Assembly (NCBI RefSeq): GCF_030324495.1
Contig: NZ_JACAGN010000019.1
Coordinates: forward strand, 1 to 36,096
DNA: 36,096 nucleotides
Direction: 5' to 3'
Origin: Myroides sp. 1354
GTDB lineage: Bacteria; Bacteroidota; Bacteroidia; Flavobacteriales; Flavobacteriaceae
Part shown: piece after piece, positions 14,236-22,168 of the stretch
How the letters are laid out: the number at the start of each line of letters is the position of its first letter
How positions within the stretch are numbered: the first letter of the stretch is position 1
Translations under genes and position numbers: made by a program
Notes under the pieces: generated by a model
Told to the model about the DNA's origin: nothing
Database searches by the model: none
The model's input: the letters and a program-made list of their open reading frames with translations, nothing else

Positions 14236-15117
14236 ATGAATAAAGAACCAAACAACAAACTACTAACCAACACCTTAAAAGATTTCAGTAGTTGCTATTC
14301 AACTGTAAATAATACTACCTTACACTATGTCATTGGCGGACAAGGTGAACCCTTAATTTTGATTCCTGGTTACCCAGAAACCTGGTGGGCCTATCATAAA
14401 GTGATGCCTCTTTTGGCTGAACATTTCTGTGTCATCGTTGTAGAAATGCGAGGCATGGGAGAATCCGATAAACCCATTGAAGGCTATGAAAAAAAGAATA
14501 TGGCAAAAGACATATACGAGTTGACAAAGCAACTTGGTTATGAACAAATTTCTATTTGTGGACATGACATTGGTGCTCATGTTGCCTACAGTTTTGCTCA
14601 AAACTATCCGCAACACACCTCAAAATTAATCATGCTAGACACCCCTCATCCTGATGCGAGCATGTATCAGCTCCCTTTGTTACCCCTCTTAGGCAATCCC
14701 TATCTTTATCCTTGGTGGTTAGCGTTTAATCAAGTCAAAGAACTACCCGAACAAGTATTAGAAGGGCGTATGAATATCGTAATTGATTGGTTATTTGACC
14801 ATTTAGTACAACAAAAAGAAAGTATTACCCCCTTCGATAAATCCATTTACAGCACCGCTTATAATTCCAAAAAAGCTATACGCGCATCTAATGCATGGTA
14901 TCAAACCTTTCCTCAAGACATTGAAGACAGTAAGGCATTTACTCCATTGACTATGTCTGTTTTGGGAATTGGAGGTAGTGGTTTTGATTTATTGAAACAA
15001 TCTTTAACATCACTAGCTCCTAATCTGCAATTGAAAAAACTGGAAAATTGTGGACACTTTATATTGGCTGAAAAACCAGAAGAAGTAGCAAAGGAAATTA
15101 TTTTATTTTTTAAATAA
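14236..15117 (+). CDS. Alpha/beta hydrolase, epoxide hydrolase-like
   Basis: A 293-aa alpha/beta-hydrolase. IPGYPETWWAYHK at 43-55 is the oxyanion HGxP-type motif, MRGMGESDKP follows at about 71-80, and the nucleophile elbow CGHDIGAH gives D111 as nucleophile, as in epoxide hydrolases and haloalkane dehalogenases rather than Ser esterases. H274 in NCGHFILAEKP is the catalytic histidine. There is no signal peptide, so it is cytoplasmic. The MerR gene transcribed away from it, with a shared palindrome, suggests induction by a substrate-like compound, but the substrate is unknown. Confidence 0.85.
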   Translation: MNKEPNNKLLTNTLKDFSSCYSTVNNTTLHYVIGGQGEPLILIPGYPETWWAYHKVMPLLAEHFCVIVVEMRGMGESDKPIEGYEKKNMAKDIYELTKQLGYEQISICGHDIGAHVAYSFAQNYPQHTSKLIMLDTPHPDASMYQLPLLPLLGNPYLYPWWLAFNQVKELPEQVLEGRMNIVIDWLFDHLVQQKESITPFDKSIYSTAYNSKKAIRASNAWYQTFPQDIEDSKAFTPLTMSVLGIGGSGFDLLKQSLTSLAPNLQLKKLENCGHFILAEKPEEVAKEIILFFK

Positions 15118-15163
15118 TAGAGAAAATCATTCGAGATGCAGTAGCGTTTTTCTAATGTAAGAT

Positions 15164-15232
15164 GATTTGTGCTTTGTGAGGTTGTGAGGTTTGCTCTTTG
15201 TGAAGTTGTAAATGCTCTACAAAGCACAAATC
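15164..15232. repeat. Inverted repeat with 14-bp perfect arms
   Basis: GATTTGTGCTTTGT at 15164-15177 and ACAAAGCACAAATC at 15219-15232 are perfect complements around a 41-nt loop that itself holds the near-repeats GTGAGGTT and GTGAAGTT. A further ACAACTTCAC at about 15294 pairs with GTGAAGTTGT in the loop. The rest of 15118-15311 is the core repeat at 15228; no gene is seen. Confidence 0.75.
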
Positions 15233-15287
15233 GTAGCGTAGCGTAGATTCATCGAATACGAAAATAAAACATTAACCAATGAGATAA
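15228..15287 (-). repeat. Dispersed core repeat, copy 2
   Basis: On the minus strand it begins TTATCTCATTGG and runs through TTTTATTTTCGTATTCG into GATGAATCTACGC and a TACGC tandem ending in GATTT. It shares the same order of blocks with the copies at 8730 and 27871, with a 1-nt indel after CATT. Confidence 0.75.
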
Positions 15288-15311
15288 CCCTCACAACTTC
15301 ACAAAAAAACT

Positions 15312-15497
15312 TCACCTAACACAAGAATCATTCTTACATCCAAAATTAAAGACCGCTTGTATAAATAGATAAGCAGCGGGAATTCCCAATACCCAAACGC
15401 GGGAATCAATGGTTTGAAACAACAAGAGAAGAGCGAGTCCCAAGCGGATATAGCGCATTGGAGTCCATCGTTTAAAATAATTGGCGATTGTATTCAT
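15312..15497 (-). CDS. Small two-TM membrane protein (DUF2892/YgaP-TM-like)
   Basis: A 61-aa protein, MNTIANYFKRWTPMRYIRLGL to the end CKNDSCVR. It has two hydrophobic helices at about 15-28 and 32-50 separated by DSRVW, and ends in a cysteine pair, C54 and C59. This is the layout of the small inner-membrane proteins related to DUF2892 and the YgaP membrane anchor, often found next to rhodanese-type sulphur-transfer genes in Bacteroidota. The start at 15497 leaves an ordinary leader; an upstream start would cross the promoter. It is divergent from the DsrE-like gene across a symmetrical promoter, which supports a joint role in sulphur or redox handling. Confidence 0.65.
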   Translation of the reverse strand: MNTIANYFKRWTPMRYIRLGLALLLLFQTIDSRVWVLGIPAAYLFIQAVFNFGCKNDSCVR

Positions 15498-15518
15498 ATT
15501 CTCATTTTTTCTAACGTT

Positions 15519-15592
15519 CAAAAATAGCTTTATTTTTTTTGTTGTACGGTAACAATTGTTACTGTGAATCTTACCAGCAACAGTTAGATTTG
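15519..15592. promoter_or_regulatory. Symmetrical divergent promoter with central Crp/Fnr-type palindrome
   Basis: The perfect palindrome GTAACAATTGTTAC is at 15549-15562. Minus -7 box TATTTTTG is at 15526-15519 and plus -7 box TAGATTTG at 15585-15592. Each box begins exactly 29.5 bp from the palindrome centre, which puts that centre near -41 for both promoters, the class II activator position. Neither promoter has a TTG at normal -33 spacing. Confidence 0.75.
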
Positions 15593-15620
15593 CTTTACAC
15601 AAATACTTAAATCAATCATT

Positions 15621-16055
15621 ATGAAAAGAATGCTATGGGCTATTGCCGTGCTATTGGGAACTACAACGATGATCAATGCGACAAACCTTACGCATACAGT
15701 AAACGCAGCTGTTTTACAAGTAACGACAGGAGATAAATATGCGATTTTAGTTCAATCTACCAAAAACTTACGCGCTTCTATTATGACCGCTTCAGAAATG
15801 AAAAAAGACAATCCAGCGATTGCTTTTGAAATTGTCATTATGGGACAAATGGTCCAAGAATTGAATGACTCTGAATTGAGATCAACCTTAGATGCTGCAA
15901 ACAAAGCAGGAGTCAAATTGGTTGTATGTGAATTTGCCCTTCAAGTCTATGGAGTACAATTGAAAGATCTACCTTCTTATTTTGTAGGAACACCCAATGC
16001 ACATAAGTATATGTTCCAATTAAATGAAAGAAAATACAATACCCTTTCTATCTAA
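15621..16055 (+). CDS. Exported DsrE-like protein
   Basis: A 144-aa protein with a signal sequence (MKRMLWAIAVLLGTTTMINA). The mature part follows the DsrE/DsrF fold seen in sulphur-relay proteins: KYAILVQSTKNLRASIMTASEM, AFEIVIMGQMVQEL, LDAANKAGVKLVVCEFALQVYGV and LPSYFVGTPNA. C103 in VVCEFAL is at the position of the active cysteine of DsrE. Secreted DsrE-like proteins are known, but their partners are mostly unproven. The divergent two-TM gene and the shared activator site suggest a small periplasmic persulphide or thiol module. Confidence 0.75.
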   Translation: MKRMLWAIAVLLGTTTMINATNLTHTVNAAVLQVTTGDKYAILVQSTKNLRASIMTASEMKKDNPAIAFEIVIMGQMVQELNDSELRSTLDAANKAGVKLVVCEFALQVYGVQLKDLPSYFVGTPNAHKYMFQLNERKYNTLSI

Positions 16056-16084
16056 AACAAACAACAAACCTTCATATTTTTTTC

Positions 16085-16115
16085 AAAAAAAGCATCCTTT
16101 CTGGGGATGCTTTTT
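16085..16115. terminator. Bidirectional terminator between DsrE-like gene and pcm
   Basis: AAAAGCATCC and GGATGCTTTT form a 10-bp stem around TTTCTGG, with A- and T-runs outside. The two genes converge on it. Confidence 0.88.
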
Positions 16116-16123
16116 GCTTTTAT

Positions 16124-16765
16124 TTAGTTTTTATTTTCTAACATGGGTACGAAACGGAAATCGCCGTGTTCATGTTTTTCGAATTGAGTTTCATTTAAAC
16201 GAATAAGCTCAATCATCGTTTGTTGTTCTTCTCCTACGGGAATAATAAGGCGTCCTCCTATTTTGAGTTGTCCCATTAAAGCTTGTGGAATAAATGGAGC
16301 TCCAGCAGTCACGATAATCGAATCAAAAGGAGCATAATTAGGCAAGCCCTTATACCCATCTCCAAAGGTTAAGAGTTTGGCTCGAATTCCCAGTTTTGGC
16401 AACAAAAGAGCGGTTTTCTTATACAGTTCGAGTTGACGTTCAACACTGTAAACCCTTGCCCCCATAGCAACCAAAACAGCAGTTTGATATCCGCTTCCCG
16501 TTCCGATTTCCAATATTTTGTCTTCCGGTTTTACTTGCAGTAATTGCGATTGAAAAGCAACTGTATAAGGATGCGATATCGTCTGACCTGCACCAATGGG
16601 GAAAGCCGTATTTTGATAAGCAAAATTTTCAAAACTCGAATCAATAAATAAATGCCTAGGAATGCGTCTAATCGCCTGAAGTACGGCTTGATCTTCAATG
16701 CCTTTTTCCTTCAAGGCCTCAACCAACTGATTGCGCAATCCCTGATGCTTTGTAGAATCCTTCAC
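16124..16765 (-). CDS. pcm: Protein-L-isoaspartate O-methyltransferase
   Basis: Uses S-adenosylmethionine to methylate isoaspartyl residues in damaged proteins, starting their repair. 213 aa from the chosen start. Marks: RIPRHLFIDSSFENFAYQ, GAGQTISHPYTVAFQSQLL, the SAM-binding ILEIGTGSGYQTAVL and RVYSVERQLEL, and later GAPFIPQALMGQLKIGGRLIIPVG. The GTG at 16765 is taken as start: it gives the usual beginning (KDSTKHQGLR), while the longer frame starts at a TTG (16786) that is itself the last three bases of the -7 box TACTTTTG at 16791-16784, so that codon would not be transcribed. Confidence 0.92.
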   Translation of the reverse strand: MKDSTKHQGLRNQLVEALKEKGIEDQAVLQAIRRIPRHLFIDSSFENFAYQNTAFPIGAGQTISHPYTVAFQSQLLQVKPEDKILEIGTGSGYQTAVLVAMGARVYSVERQLELYKKTALLLPKLGIRAKLLTFGDGYKGLPNYAPFDSIIVTAGAPFIPQALMGQLKIGGRLIIPVGEEQQTMIELIRLNETQFEKHEHGDFRFVPMLENKN

Positions 16766-16783
16766 TGTATTTAATAATTTATA

Positions 16784-16791
16784 CAAAAGTA
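16784..16791 (-). promoter_or_regulatory. -7 box of pcm
   Basis: Minus-strand TACTTTTG fits TAnnTTTG. With a start site 5-7 nt downstream the leader would be about 12 nt to the GTG at 16765. Confidence 0.6.
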
Positions 16792-16888
16792 ACCAATATT
16801 TTTATAAAAAACAGCTTTTCACTCCCTAGGTAAGGAAGTAAAACAAAAGATTTAAAGCTGAAATTTTACCCATTCCATAAATAAGTTT

Positions 16889-16896
16889 TATTTTTG
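16889..16896 (+). promoter_or_regulatory. -7 box of the Gfo/Idh/MocA gene
   Basis: TATTTTTG matches TAnnTTTG and ends 16 bp before the ATG at 16913. No -33 TTG is clear. Confidence 0.55.
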
Positions 16897-16912
16897 TTCA
16901 AAATAATTTTTT

Positions 16913-17878
16913 ATGCTAAAAATTGGCGTATTGGGAGCTGGGCATTTAGGAAAAATTCACTTGCGTTTGCTGAACCAATCAGAAAAATATGAACTAGTAG
17001 GTTTTTATGACCCTTTTGCAGAAAATGCAAATAAAGTAGCACAAGAGTTTGGTTATACCAAATTTGACAGCATTGACGAATTAATTCAAGCCGTTGATGT
17101 CATCGATATTGTGACTCCTACACTCTCCCATTTTGACTGTGCTAAAAAAGCCATTGAAGCGGGAAAACACGTTTTTTTAGAAAAACCAATCACTACTACG
17201 GTTGAAGAAGCCGAAGCGATTATCAAATTAGCGGAAGAAAACAATGTTTTAGGACAAGTAGGACATGTGGAGCGTTTTAACCCTGCCTTTGTTGCTGTGC
17301 GTTCAAAAATAGAAAATCCCATGTTTATCGAAACCCATCGCTTAGCGGAATTCAACCCAAGAGGTACCGATGTTCCTGTTGTATTGGATTTGATGATTCA
17401 CGACTTAGATGCTATACTTAGTGTAGTACATTCACCTGTAAAACACGTTAGTGCTAGTGGAGTTTCTGTGTTAAGTGAATCTCCAGATATCGCCAATGCG
17501 CGCATTGAATTTGAAAATGGATGCGTAGCCAACGTAACAGCGAGTAGAATCTCAATGAAGAATATGCGTAAATCGCGCTTTTTCCAACGTGATGCTTATA
17601 TCTCTGTTGATTATCTAGAGAAAACATGTGAGGTTGTAAAAATGAAAGATGCTCCTGAAACACCAGGGGATTTCGACTTAATCTTGCAAAATGCAGAAGG
17701 TTTGAAAAAACAAATTTACTACGACAATCCAACGATTTTACCAAATAATGCTATCTTAGATGAACTAGAAACGTTTCACGATGCTATTGTAAACAATACA
17801 AGACCAATCGTTACGTTAGAAGATGGTACTAAGGCCTTGCGTTTAGCGTATCAAATTATCGAAGCATTTAAAAATTAG
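16913..17878 (+). CDS. Gfo/Idh/MocA family oxidoreductase
   Basis: A 321-aa NAD(P)-dependent oxidoreductase. The Rossmann motif is GVLGAGHLGKIHLRLL at 4-19, followed by DVIDIVTPTLSHFDCAKKAIEAGKHVFLEKPITT, where EKP is the family signature and includes the conserved lysine. The C-terminal domain has HVERFNPAF and DLMIHDLDAIL. The substrate is not evident, since sugars, inositols and biliverdin are all family substrates. It precedes the 3-hydroxybutyryl-CoA dehydrogenase by 33 bp and is probably cotranscribed with it. Confidence 0.88.
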   Translation: MLKIGVLGAGHLGKIHLRLLNQSEKYELVGFYDPFAENANKVAQEFGYTKFDSIDELIQAVDVIDIVTPTLSHFDCAKKAIEAGKHVFLEKPITTTVEEAEAIIKLAEENNVLGQVGHVERFNPAFVAVRSKIENPMFIETHRLAEFNPRGTDVPVVLDLMIHDLDAILSVVHSPVKHVSASGVSVLSESPDIANARIEFENGCVANVTASRISMKNMRKSRFFQRDAYISVDYLEKTCEVVKMKDAPETPGDFDLILQNAEGLKKQIYYDNPTILPNNAILDELETFHDAIVNNTRPIVTLEDGTKALRLAYQIIEAFKN

Positions 17879-17911
17879 AATATACATTAACTCGTTAATA
17901 TAAACTATCTT

Positions 17912-18799
17912 ATGAAAAATATTGCTGTAATTGGCGCAGGAACAATGGGGAATGGAATTGCTCATACTTTCGCTCAAAAAGGCTTTAAAGTACTTTTAAT
18001 CGATATCTCTGAACAAGCGATTGAAAGAGGAATGAATACCATTAGCAAAAATTTAGATCGAATGATTGCGAAAGGTGCTATCACAGAAGCAGACAAAAAA
18101 GCAACCATTGAAAATATTATTACGTATACTGAAATTAAAGACGGTGTTGTAAACGCGGATTTAGTGATTGAAGCGGCTACTGAAAATGTAAATTTAAAAT
18201 TAAACATCTTCAAAGAATTAAGCGCAGTATGTAATGAAGATGTAATCTTAGCATCGAATACTTCTTCTATTTCAATTACACAAATCGCGTCTGTTGTAAA
18301 AAACCCAGAACGCGTAATTGGAATGCACTTTATGAATCCAGTGCCAATCATGAAGTTGGTTGAGATTATCAGAGGATACAACACAACAGATGAAGTAACT
18401 AAAGCGATTATGGAATTGTCTTTAAAACTAGACAAAACGCCAACAGAAGTAAACGATTACCCAGGTTTCGTAGCAAACCGTATCTTAATGCCAATGATTA
18501 ACGAGGCTATTGAAACCTTGTACAATGGTGTTGCAGGTGTTGAAGAAATCGATACAGTAATGAAATTGGGAATGGCTCATCCAATGGGACCATTACAATT
18601 GGCTGACTTCATCGGTTTAGATGTGTGTTTATCGATCCTTAACGTAATGTATGACGGTTTCAAAAACCCTAAATACGCGCCATGTCCGTTATTAGTTAAC
18701 ATGGTAATGGCTGGAAAATTAGGTGTAAAATCAGGCGAAGGATTTTATGACTATTCAGAAAGCAAAAAAGCGGAGAAAGTCGCAAAAATGTTTTCTTAA
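17912..18799 (+). CDS. 3-hydroxybutyryl-CoA dehydrogenase
   Basis: A 295-aa NAD-dependent dehydrogenase that oxidises (S)-3-hydroxyacyl-CoA to acetoacetyl-CoA, or works in reverse. It has IAVIGAGTMGNGIAHTFAQKG at 4-24, LVIEAATENVNLK, ASNTSSISITQIA, GMHFMNPVPIMKLVEII (catalytic His), and PGFVANRILMPMINEAI and GMAHPMGPLQLADFIGLD in the C-terminal domain. Length is that of the single-function enzyme (Hbd/PaaH/FadB2 type), not of a FadB fusion. A terminator follows, so it ends a two-gene unit. Confidence 0.92.
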   Translation: MKNIAVIGAGTMGNGIAHTFAQKGFKVLLIDISEQAIERGMNTISKNLDRMIAKGAITEADKKATIENIITYTEIKDGVVNADLVIEAATENVNLKLNIFKELSAVCNEDVILASNTSSISITQIASVVKNPERVIGMHFMNPVPIMKLVEIIRGYNTTDEVTKAIMELSLKLDKTPTEVNDYPGFVANRILMPMINEAIETLYNGVAGVEEIDTVMKLGMAHPMGPLQLADFIGLDVCLSILNVMYDGFKNPKYAPCPLLVNMVMAGKLGVKSGEGFYDYSESKKAEKVAKMFS

Positions 18800-18830
18800 T
18801 TGAAAGACAAATAAAACAAACAATCATACC

Positions 18831-18868
18831 AAGGCAATCGATATTCATTGTCGATTGTCTTATTTTTT
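18831..18868 (+). terminator. Terminator after 3-hydroxybutyryl-CoA dehydrogenase
   Basis: AAGGCAATCGA and TCGATTGTCTT pair over 11 bp (one G-T) with a 9-nt loop and a T-run. It separates the two-gene unit from the operon beginning at 18887. Confidence 0.82.
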
Positions 18869-18886
18869 GATACCATAAAGTAAAGA

Positions 18887-20104
18887 ATGGCAAAAATAAT
18901 TCCTTTCCAGGGTATACGCCCGACACGAGATAAAGCTAATCTAGTCACTTGTCGATCTTTTGAAGATTACAATGCCGTAGAATTGGCCTATCTTTTAGAT
19001 TACAATCCCTTTTCATTTCTACACGTTTTAAATCCGGCTTATGTCAACCCTCAAAAGGTAACAAGTGATAAGCGCTTTAAAATGGTGGCTGCGAAGTTTA
19101 ATGATTTTAAAAGAGAAGGAATCTTAACAAAGGAAGAAAATCCAGTTTTATACCTCTACCAAATAGAGACGAAAAACTGGAAATTTACAGGTATTGTTGC
19201 AGGTACTTGCATTGAAGATTACGAGAACAACATCATCAAAAAGCACGAAGATACCCTTGAATATCGTGTCAATTTATTTAAGGAATATCTGTACCACAGT
19301 CGATTCAATACAGAACCCGTATTGATGATGTATCCAGACAAAGAAAATATCAATGCTTGGATTGCTGAATACAAAGAAAACCGACCTATCTATGACTTTA
19401 CAACGGTTACCAAAGAACGTCATACCATTTGGAAAGTAGATGATCAAGCGTGTATTGATTGGATCTGTCAGGAATTTGACAATATTCCGGAATTGTATAT
19501 TGCTGACGGACACCATCGCTTTGCTTCGGCAGCATTACTCAAAAAAGAGAATGGCTTTGAACCACATTCGCATAGCAATACGGTCATGACTTTTTTAATT
19601 GCAGAGAACAATATTAAAATTTATGAGTTTAATCGCATTATCCACGATTTAAACAACCATACAAAAGAGGAATTTTTAGCTTTATTAAGTGAAAAATTTA
19701 CTGTAAAAAACAAACAACAACAGTTGTGGAAGCCATCCAAAAAGATGGAATTTGGCATGTATTTAGATGGAGATTTTTACTCACTAAAACTAAAGGATAA
19801 AATAAAAACAGACGACATTTTATTGCAATTGGATGCTCAAATATTGTACGATGCTGTTTTAAACCCTATCTTGGGGTTAGATGATTTAAGAAATGATGCT
19901 AGAATTGATTATATCCCTGGGAATGAATCCATTGTAGCCATCAAAGAATTAGTTGATGATGGAGAATACGAAGTTGGTTTTATGTTATATCCAACCAATG
20001 TACAGGAGATTAAACTAGTAGCGGATAATGATTTAATTATGCCGCCAAAGAGCACTTACATAGAACCTAAGTTCATGAATGGGCTATTAACCTACGAAAT
20101 TTAA
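18887..20104 (+). CDS. DUF1015 family protein
   Basis: A 405-aa cytoplasmic protein of the DUF1015 family, whose biochemical role is not settled. Seen: IIPFQGIRPTRDKANLV at the start, where RP is usual, SFLHVLNP, FTGIVAGTCIEDY, and the strongest mark ELYIADGHHRFASAALL at about 204-220, followed by NTVMTFLIAENN. Length is normal. First gene of a tightly packed six-gene plus-strand run (yggS follows at +9 bp), whose members span PLP homeostasis, DNA, ion transport, tRNA modification and lipid synthesis. Confidence 0.85.
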   Translation: MAKIIPFQGIRPTRDKANLVTCRSFEDYNAVELAYLLDYNPFSFLHVLNPAYVNPQKVTSDKRFKMVAAKFNDFKREGILTKEENPVLYLYQIETKNWKFTGIVAGTCIEDYENNIIKKHEDTLEYRVNLFKEYLYHSRFNTEPVLMMYPDKENINAWIAEYKENRPIYDFTTVTKERHTIWKVDDQACIDWICQEFDNIPELYIADGHHRFASAALLKKENGFEPHSHSNTVMTFLIAENNIKIYEFNRIIHDLNNHTKEEFLALLSEKFTVKNKQQQLWKPSKKMEFGMYLDGDFYSLKLKDKIKTDDILLQLDAQILYDAVLNPILGLDDLRNDARIDYIPGNESIVAIKELVDDGEYEVGFMLYPTNVQEIKLVADNDLIMPPKSTYIEPKFMNGLLTYEI

Positions 20105-20113
20105 ATATAGAAT

Positions 20114-20800
20114 ATGATGTCAATGATTGCTGAGAATCTAAAACGAATTAAAGCTGACTTACCAGAACAGGTACAGTTAGTAGCTGTTTCTAAAACCAAA
20201 CCCAATGCGGCTATTTTAGAAGCATATGAAGCAGGACAAAGAGTTTTCGGTGAGAATAAGATACAAGAAATGACGGATAAATATGACGCGCTACCGAAAG
20301 ATATAGCCTGGCATATGATTGGACATGTACAACGCAATAAAGTAAAGTACATGGCGCCGTTTGTGGCTTTGATTCACGCTGTAGACAGCCTGCGTTTATT
20401 GGCTGAAATCGATAAACAAGCCGAGCGAAATAACCGTGTTATTCCTTGCTTGTTGCAATTGTTTATTGCAGATGAAGAAACGAAGTTTGGTCTAAGTGAA
20501 GCAGAATTATTCGAGCTTTTAGACAGTGAGGAATTCAAAGCATTAAAACACATTAAGATCCAAGGTTTAATGGGAATGGCAACCTTCACAGAAAATCAAG
20601 ATCAAATTAAACAAGAATTTTCTACCCTACAACATATTTTTGAAAAAGTACAAACCTACAATCACTTACCCAACGTAGCTTGTGATACCTTATCTATGGG
20701 CATGAGTAACGACTACCCTATCGCTATCGATTGCGGAAGTACGATGATTAGAATAGGAAGTACAATTTTTGGAGAACGCAATTACGAATTAAACAAATAG
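20114..20800 (+). CDS. yggS: YggS/PLPBP family PLP homeostasis protein
   Basis: A 228-aa fold-III PLP-binding protein that controls free PLP; no enzyme activity is established. Marks: LVAVSKTKP with K27 as PLP lysine, VFGENKIQEM, WHMIGHVQRNKVKYM, GLMGMATFTEN, and LSMGMSNDYPIAI followed by IRIGSTIFG. Three start codons lie close together (20114, 20117, 20123); the first is used. It is 9 bp after the DUF1015 gene. Confidence 0.95.
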   Translation: MMSMIAENLKRIKADLPEQVQLVAVSKTKPNAAILEAYEAGQRVFGENKIQEMTDKYDALPKDIAWHMIGHVQRNKVKYMAPFVALIHAVDSLRLLAEIDKQAERNNRVIPCLLQLFIADEETKFGLSEAELFELLDSEEFKALKHIKIQGLMGMATFTENQDQIKQEFSTLQHIFEKVQTYNHLPNVACDTLSMGMSNDYPIAIDCGSTMIRIGSTIFGERNYELNK

Positions 20801-20807
20801 TATACTA

Positions 20808-22157
20808 TTGTACGCAGTTTTAGATATAGAGACCACTGGTGGTCAGTTTAATGAAGAAGGGATAACCGAGATTGCCATTTACAAATTTGATGGGCATCAA
20901 GTGGTAGACCAACTCATTAGCTTAGTAAACCCCCAGAAAGAAATACAGCCCTTCGTTGTCAAGCTGACAGGGATAAATAGCGCTATGCTTCGCTTAGCAC
21001 CAAAATTTCACGAAATCGCCAAACGCATCATCGAAATGACGGAAGATTGTGTGCTCGTTGCACATAATGCTGCTTTTGATTATCGCGTACTTCGCAATGA
21101 ATTCAGCCGTTTGGGATATGATTTTCAAAAGGATACCTTGTGCACTGTAGAATTGGCTCAAAAGTTATTACCCGAAATGCCTTCATACAGTTTGGGTAAA
21201 TTAGTGCGTACTTTGGGAATCCCATTAGCTGATCGCCATCGTGCCTATGGAGATGCCTTAGCTACACTAAAGCTCTTTCAACTACTCTTATCTAAAGATA
21301 CGGAAAAAACAATTCTTACCAGTATGATTAAGTCTGATATCAAAACAGGTCTTAATCCCAAGTTTTTTGATATTACAGACAACCTTCCTACCGCTGTGGG
21401 AATTTACTATATCCACAATGAAGAAGGTGTAATTATTTACATTGGTAAAAGCCGCAACATCAAGAAAAAAATCATGCAGCATTTCACCAACAATTCTGTT
21501 CTATTCAAAAAGGTACAAAAAGAAACGTATACAGTTACTTTTGAAAAAACGGGTAATGAATTGATTGCTATTTTAAAAGAAGCAGAAGAAGTACTTTTAA
21601 ATCACCCTAAATACAACAAAGTAACCAAAAAGGGTATCTTCCCCTACTCGCTTTATGTAAAAACAAACCTTCAAGGGTATTTTTACTTCAGCTTAGAAAA
21701 AACGGATGGCCGCAAGAGAAATCACATGGCTTTTACCTCTTTAGCAGAAGGAAGAAAGTTTGTAGATAAAATTACGGCTGATTTTGAACATCCGTTTTAT
21801 TTGGAAGTGCTTCATGAAAAAAAATCAAAAAAAGTGACAGAAGAAACTTTTTGCACTACATTTGAATTAGATTTTAAAACCTATAATGAGTTATTACTTA
21901 ACTTATTAAAGAATTACAACCTAGATGATGGTCATGTATTAATTCTCGACAAGGGACGTACCATCAATGAGAGAAGCGCTGTTGTGATGGAAAATGGTAA
22001 GTTATCGGGCTATTGTTTTTACGATTTGAATTATCAAATCAACGATCCTGCTAGAATTGCAGCCAACCTGACACCTATTACTTTTCACCGCAACAACAGA
22101 AATATCATTCTCAATTATTTGAATAAGAAAACAGGTTATAAATTAATCCATTATTAA
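20808..22157 (+). CDS. DnaQ-like 3'-5' exonuclease fused to GIY-YIG nuclease domain
   Basis: A 449-aa protein. Residues 1-160 are a DEDDh exonuclease: D6 and E8 in VLDIETTGG, D91 in AHNAAFDYRVL, H144 and D149 in DRHRAYGDALAT. Residues about 196-290 are a GIY-YIG endonuclease domain (GIYYI at 198, IYIGKSRNIKKK at 210, GNELIAILKEAEE with the catalytic Glu). The last 150 residues are unassigned. The combination resembles DNA polymerase III epsilon plus the UvrC N-terminus, a common Bacteroidota protein probably for DNA repair. The start is TTG at 20808: a TAA lies in frame 6 codons earlier with no ATG between, and the protein aligns from MYAVLDIETTGG. Confidence 0.88.
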   Translation: MYAVLDIETTGGQFNEEGITEIAIYKFDGHQVVDQLISLVNPQKEIQPFVVKLTGINSAMLRLAPKFHEIAKRIIEMTEDCVLVAHNAAFDYRVLRNEFSRLGYDFQKDTLCTVELAQKLLPEMPSYSLGKLVRTLGIPLADRHRAYGDALATLKLFQLLLSKDTEKTILTSMIKSDIKTGLNPKFFDITDNLPTAVGIYYIHNEEGVIIYIGKSRNIKKKIMQHFTNNSVLFKKVQKETYTVTFEKTGNELIAILKEAEEVLLNHPKYNKVTKKGIFPYSLYVKTNLQGYFYFSLEKTDGRKRNHMAFTSLAEGRKFVDKITADFEHPFYLEVLHEKKSKKVTEETFCTTFELDFKTYNELLLNLLKNYNLDDGHVLILDKGRTINERSAVVMENGKLSGYCFYDLNYQINDPARIAANLTPITFHRNNRNIILNYLNKKTGYKLIHY

Positions 22158-22168
22158 AAGTATATACG

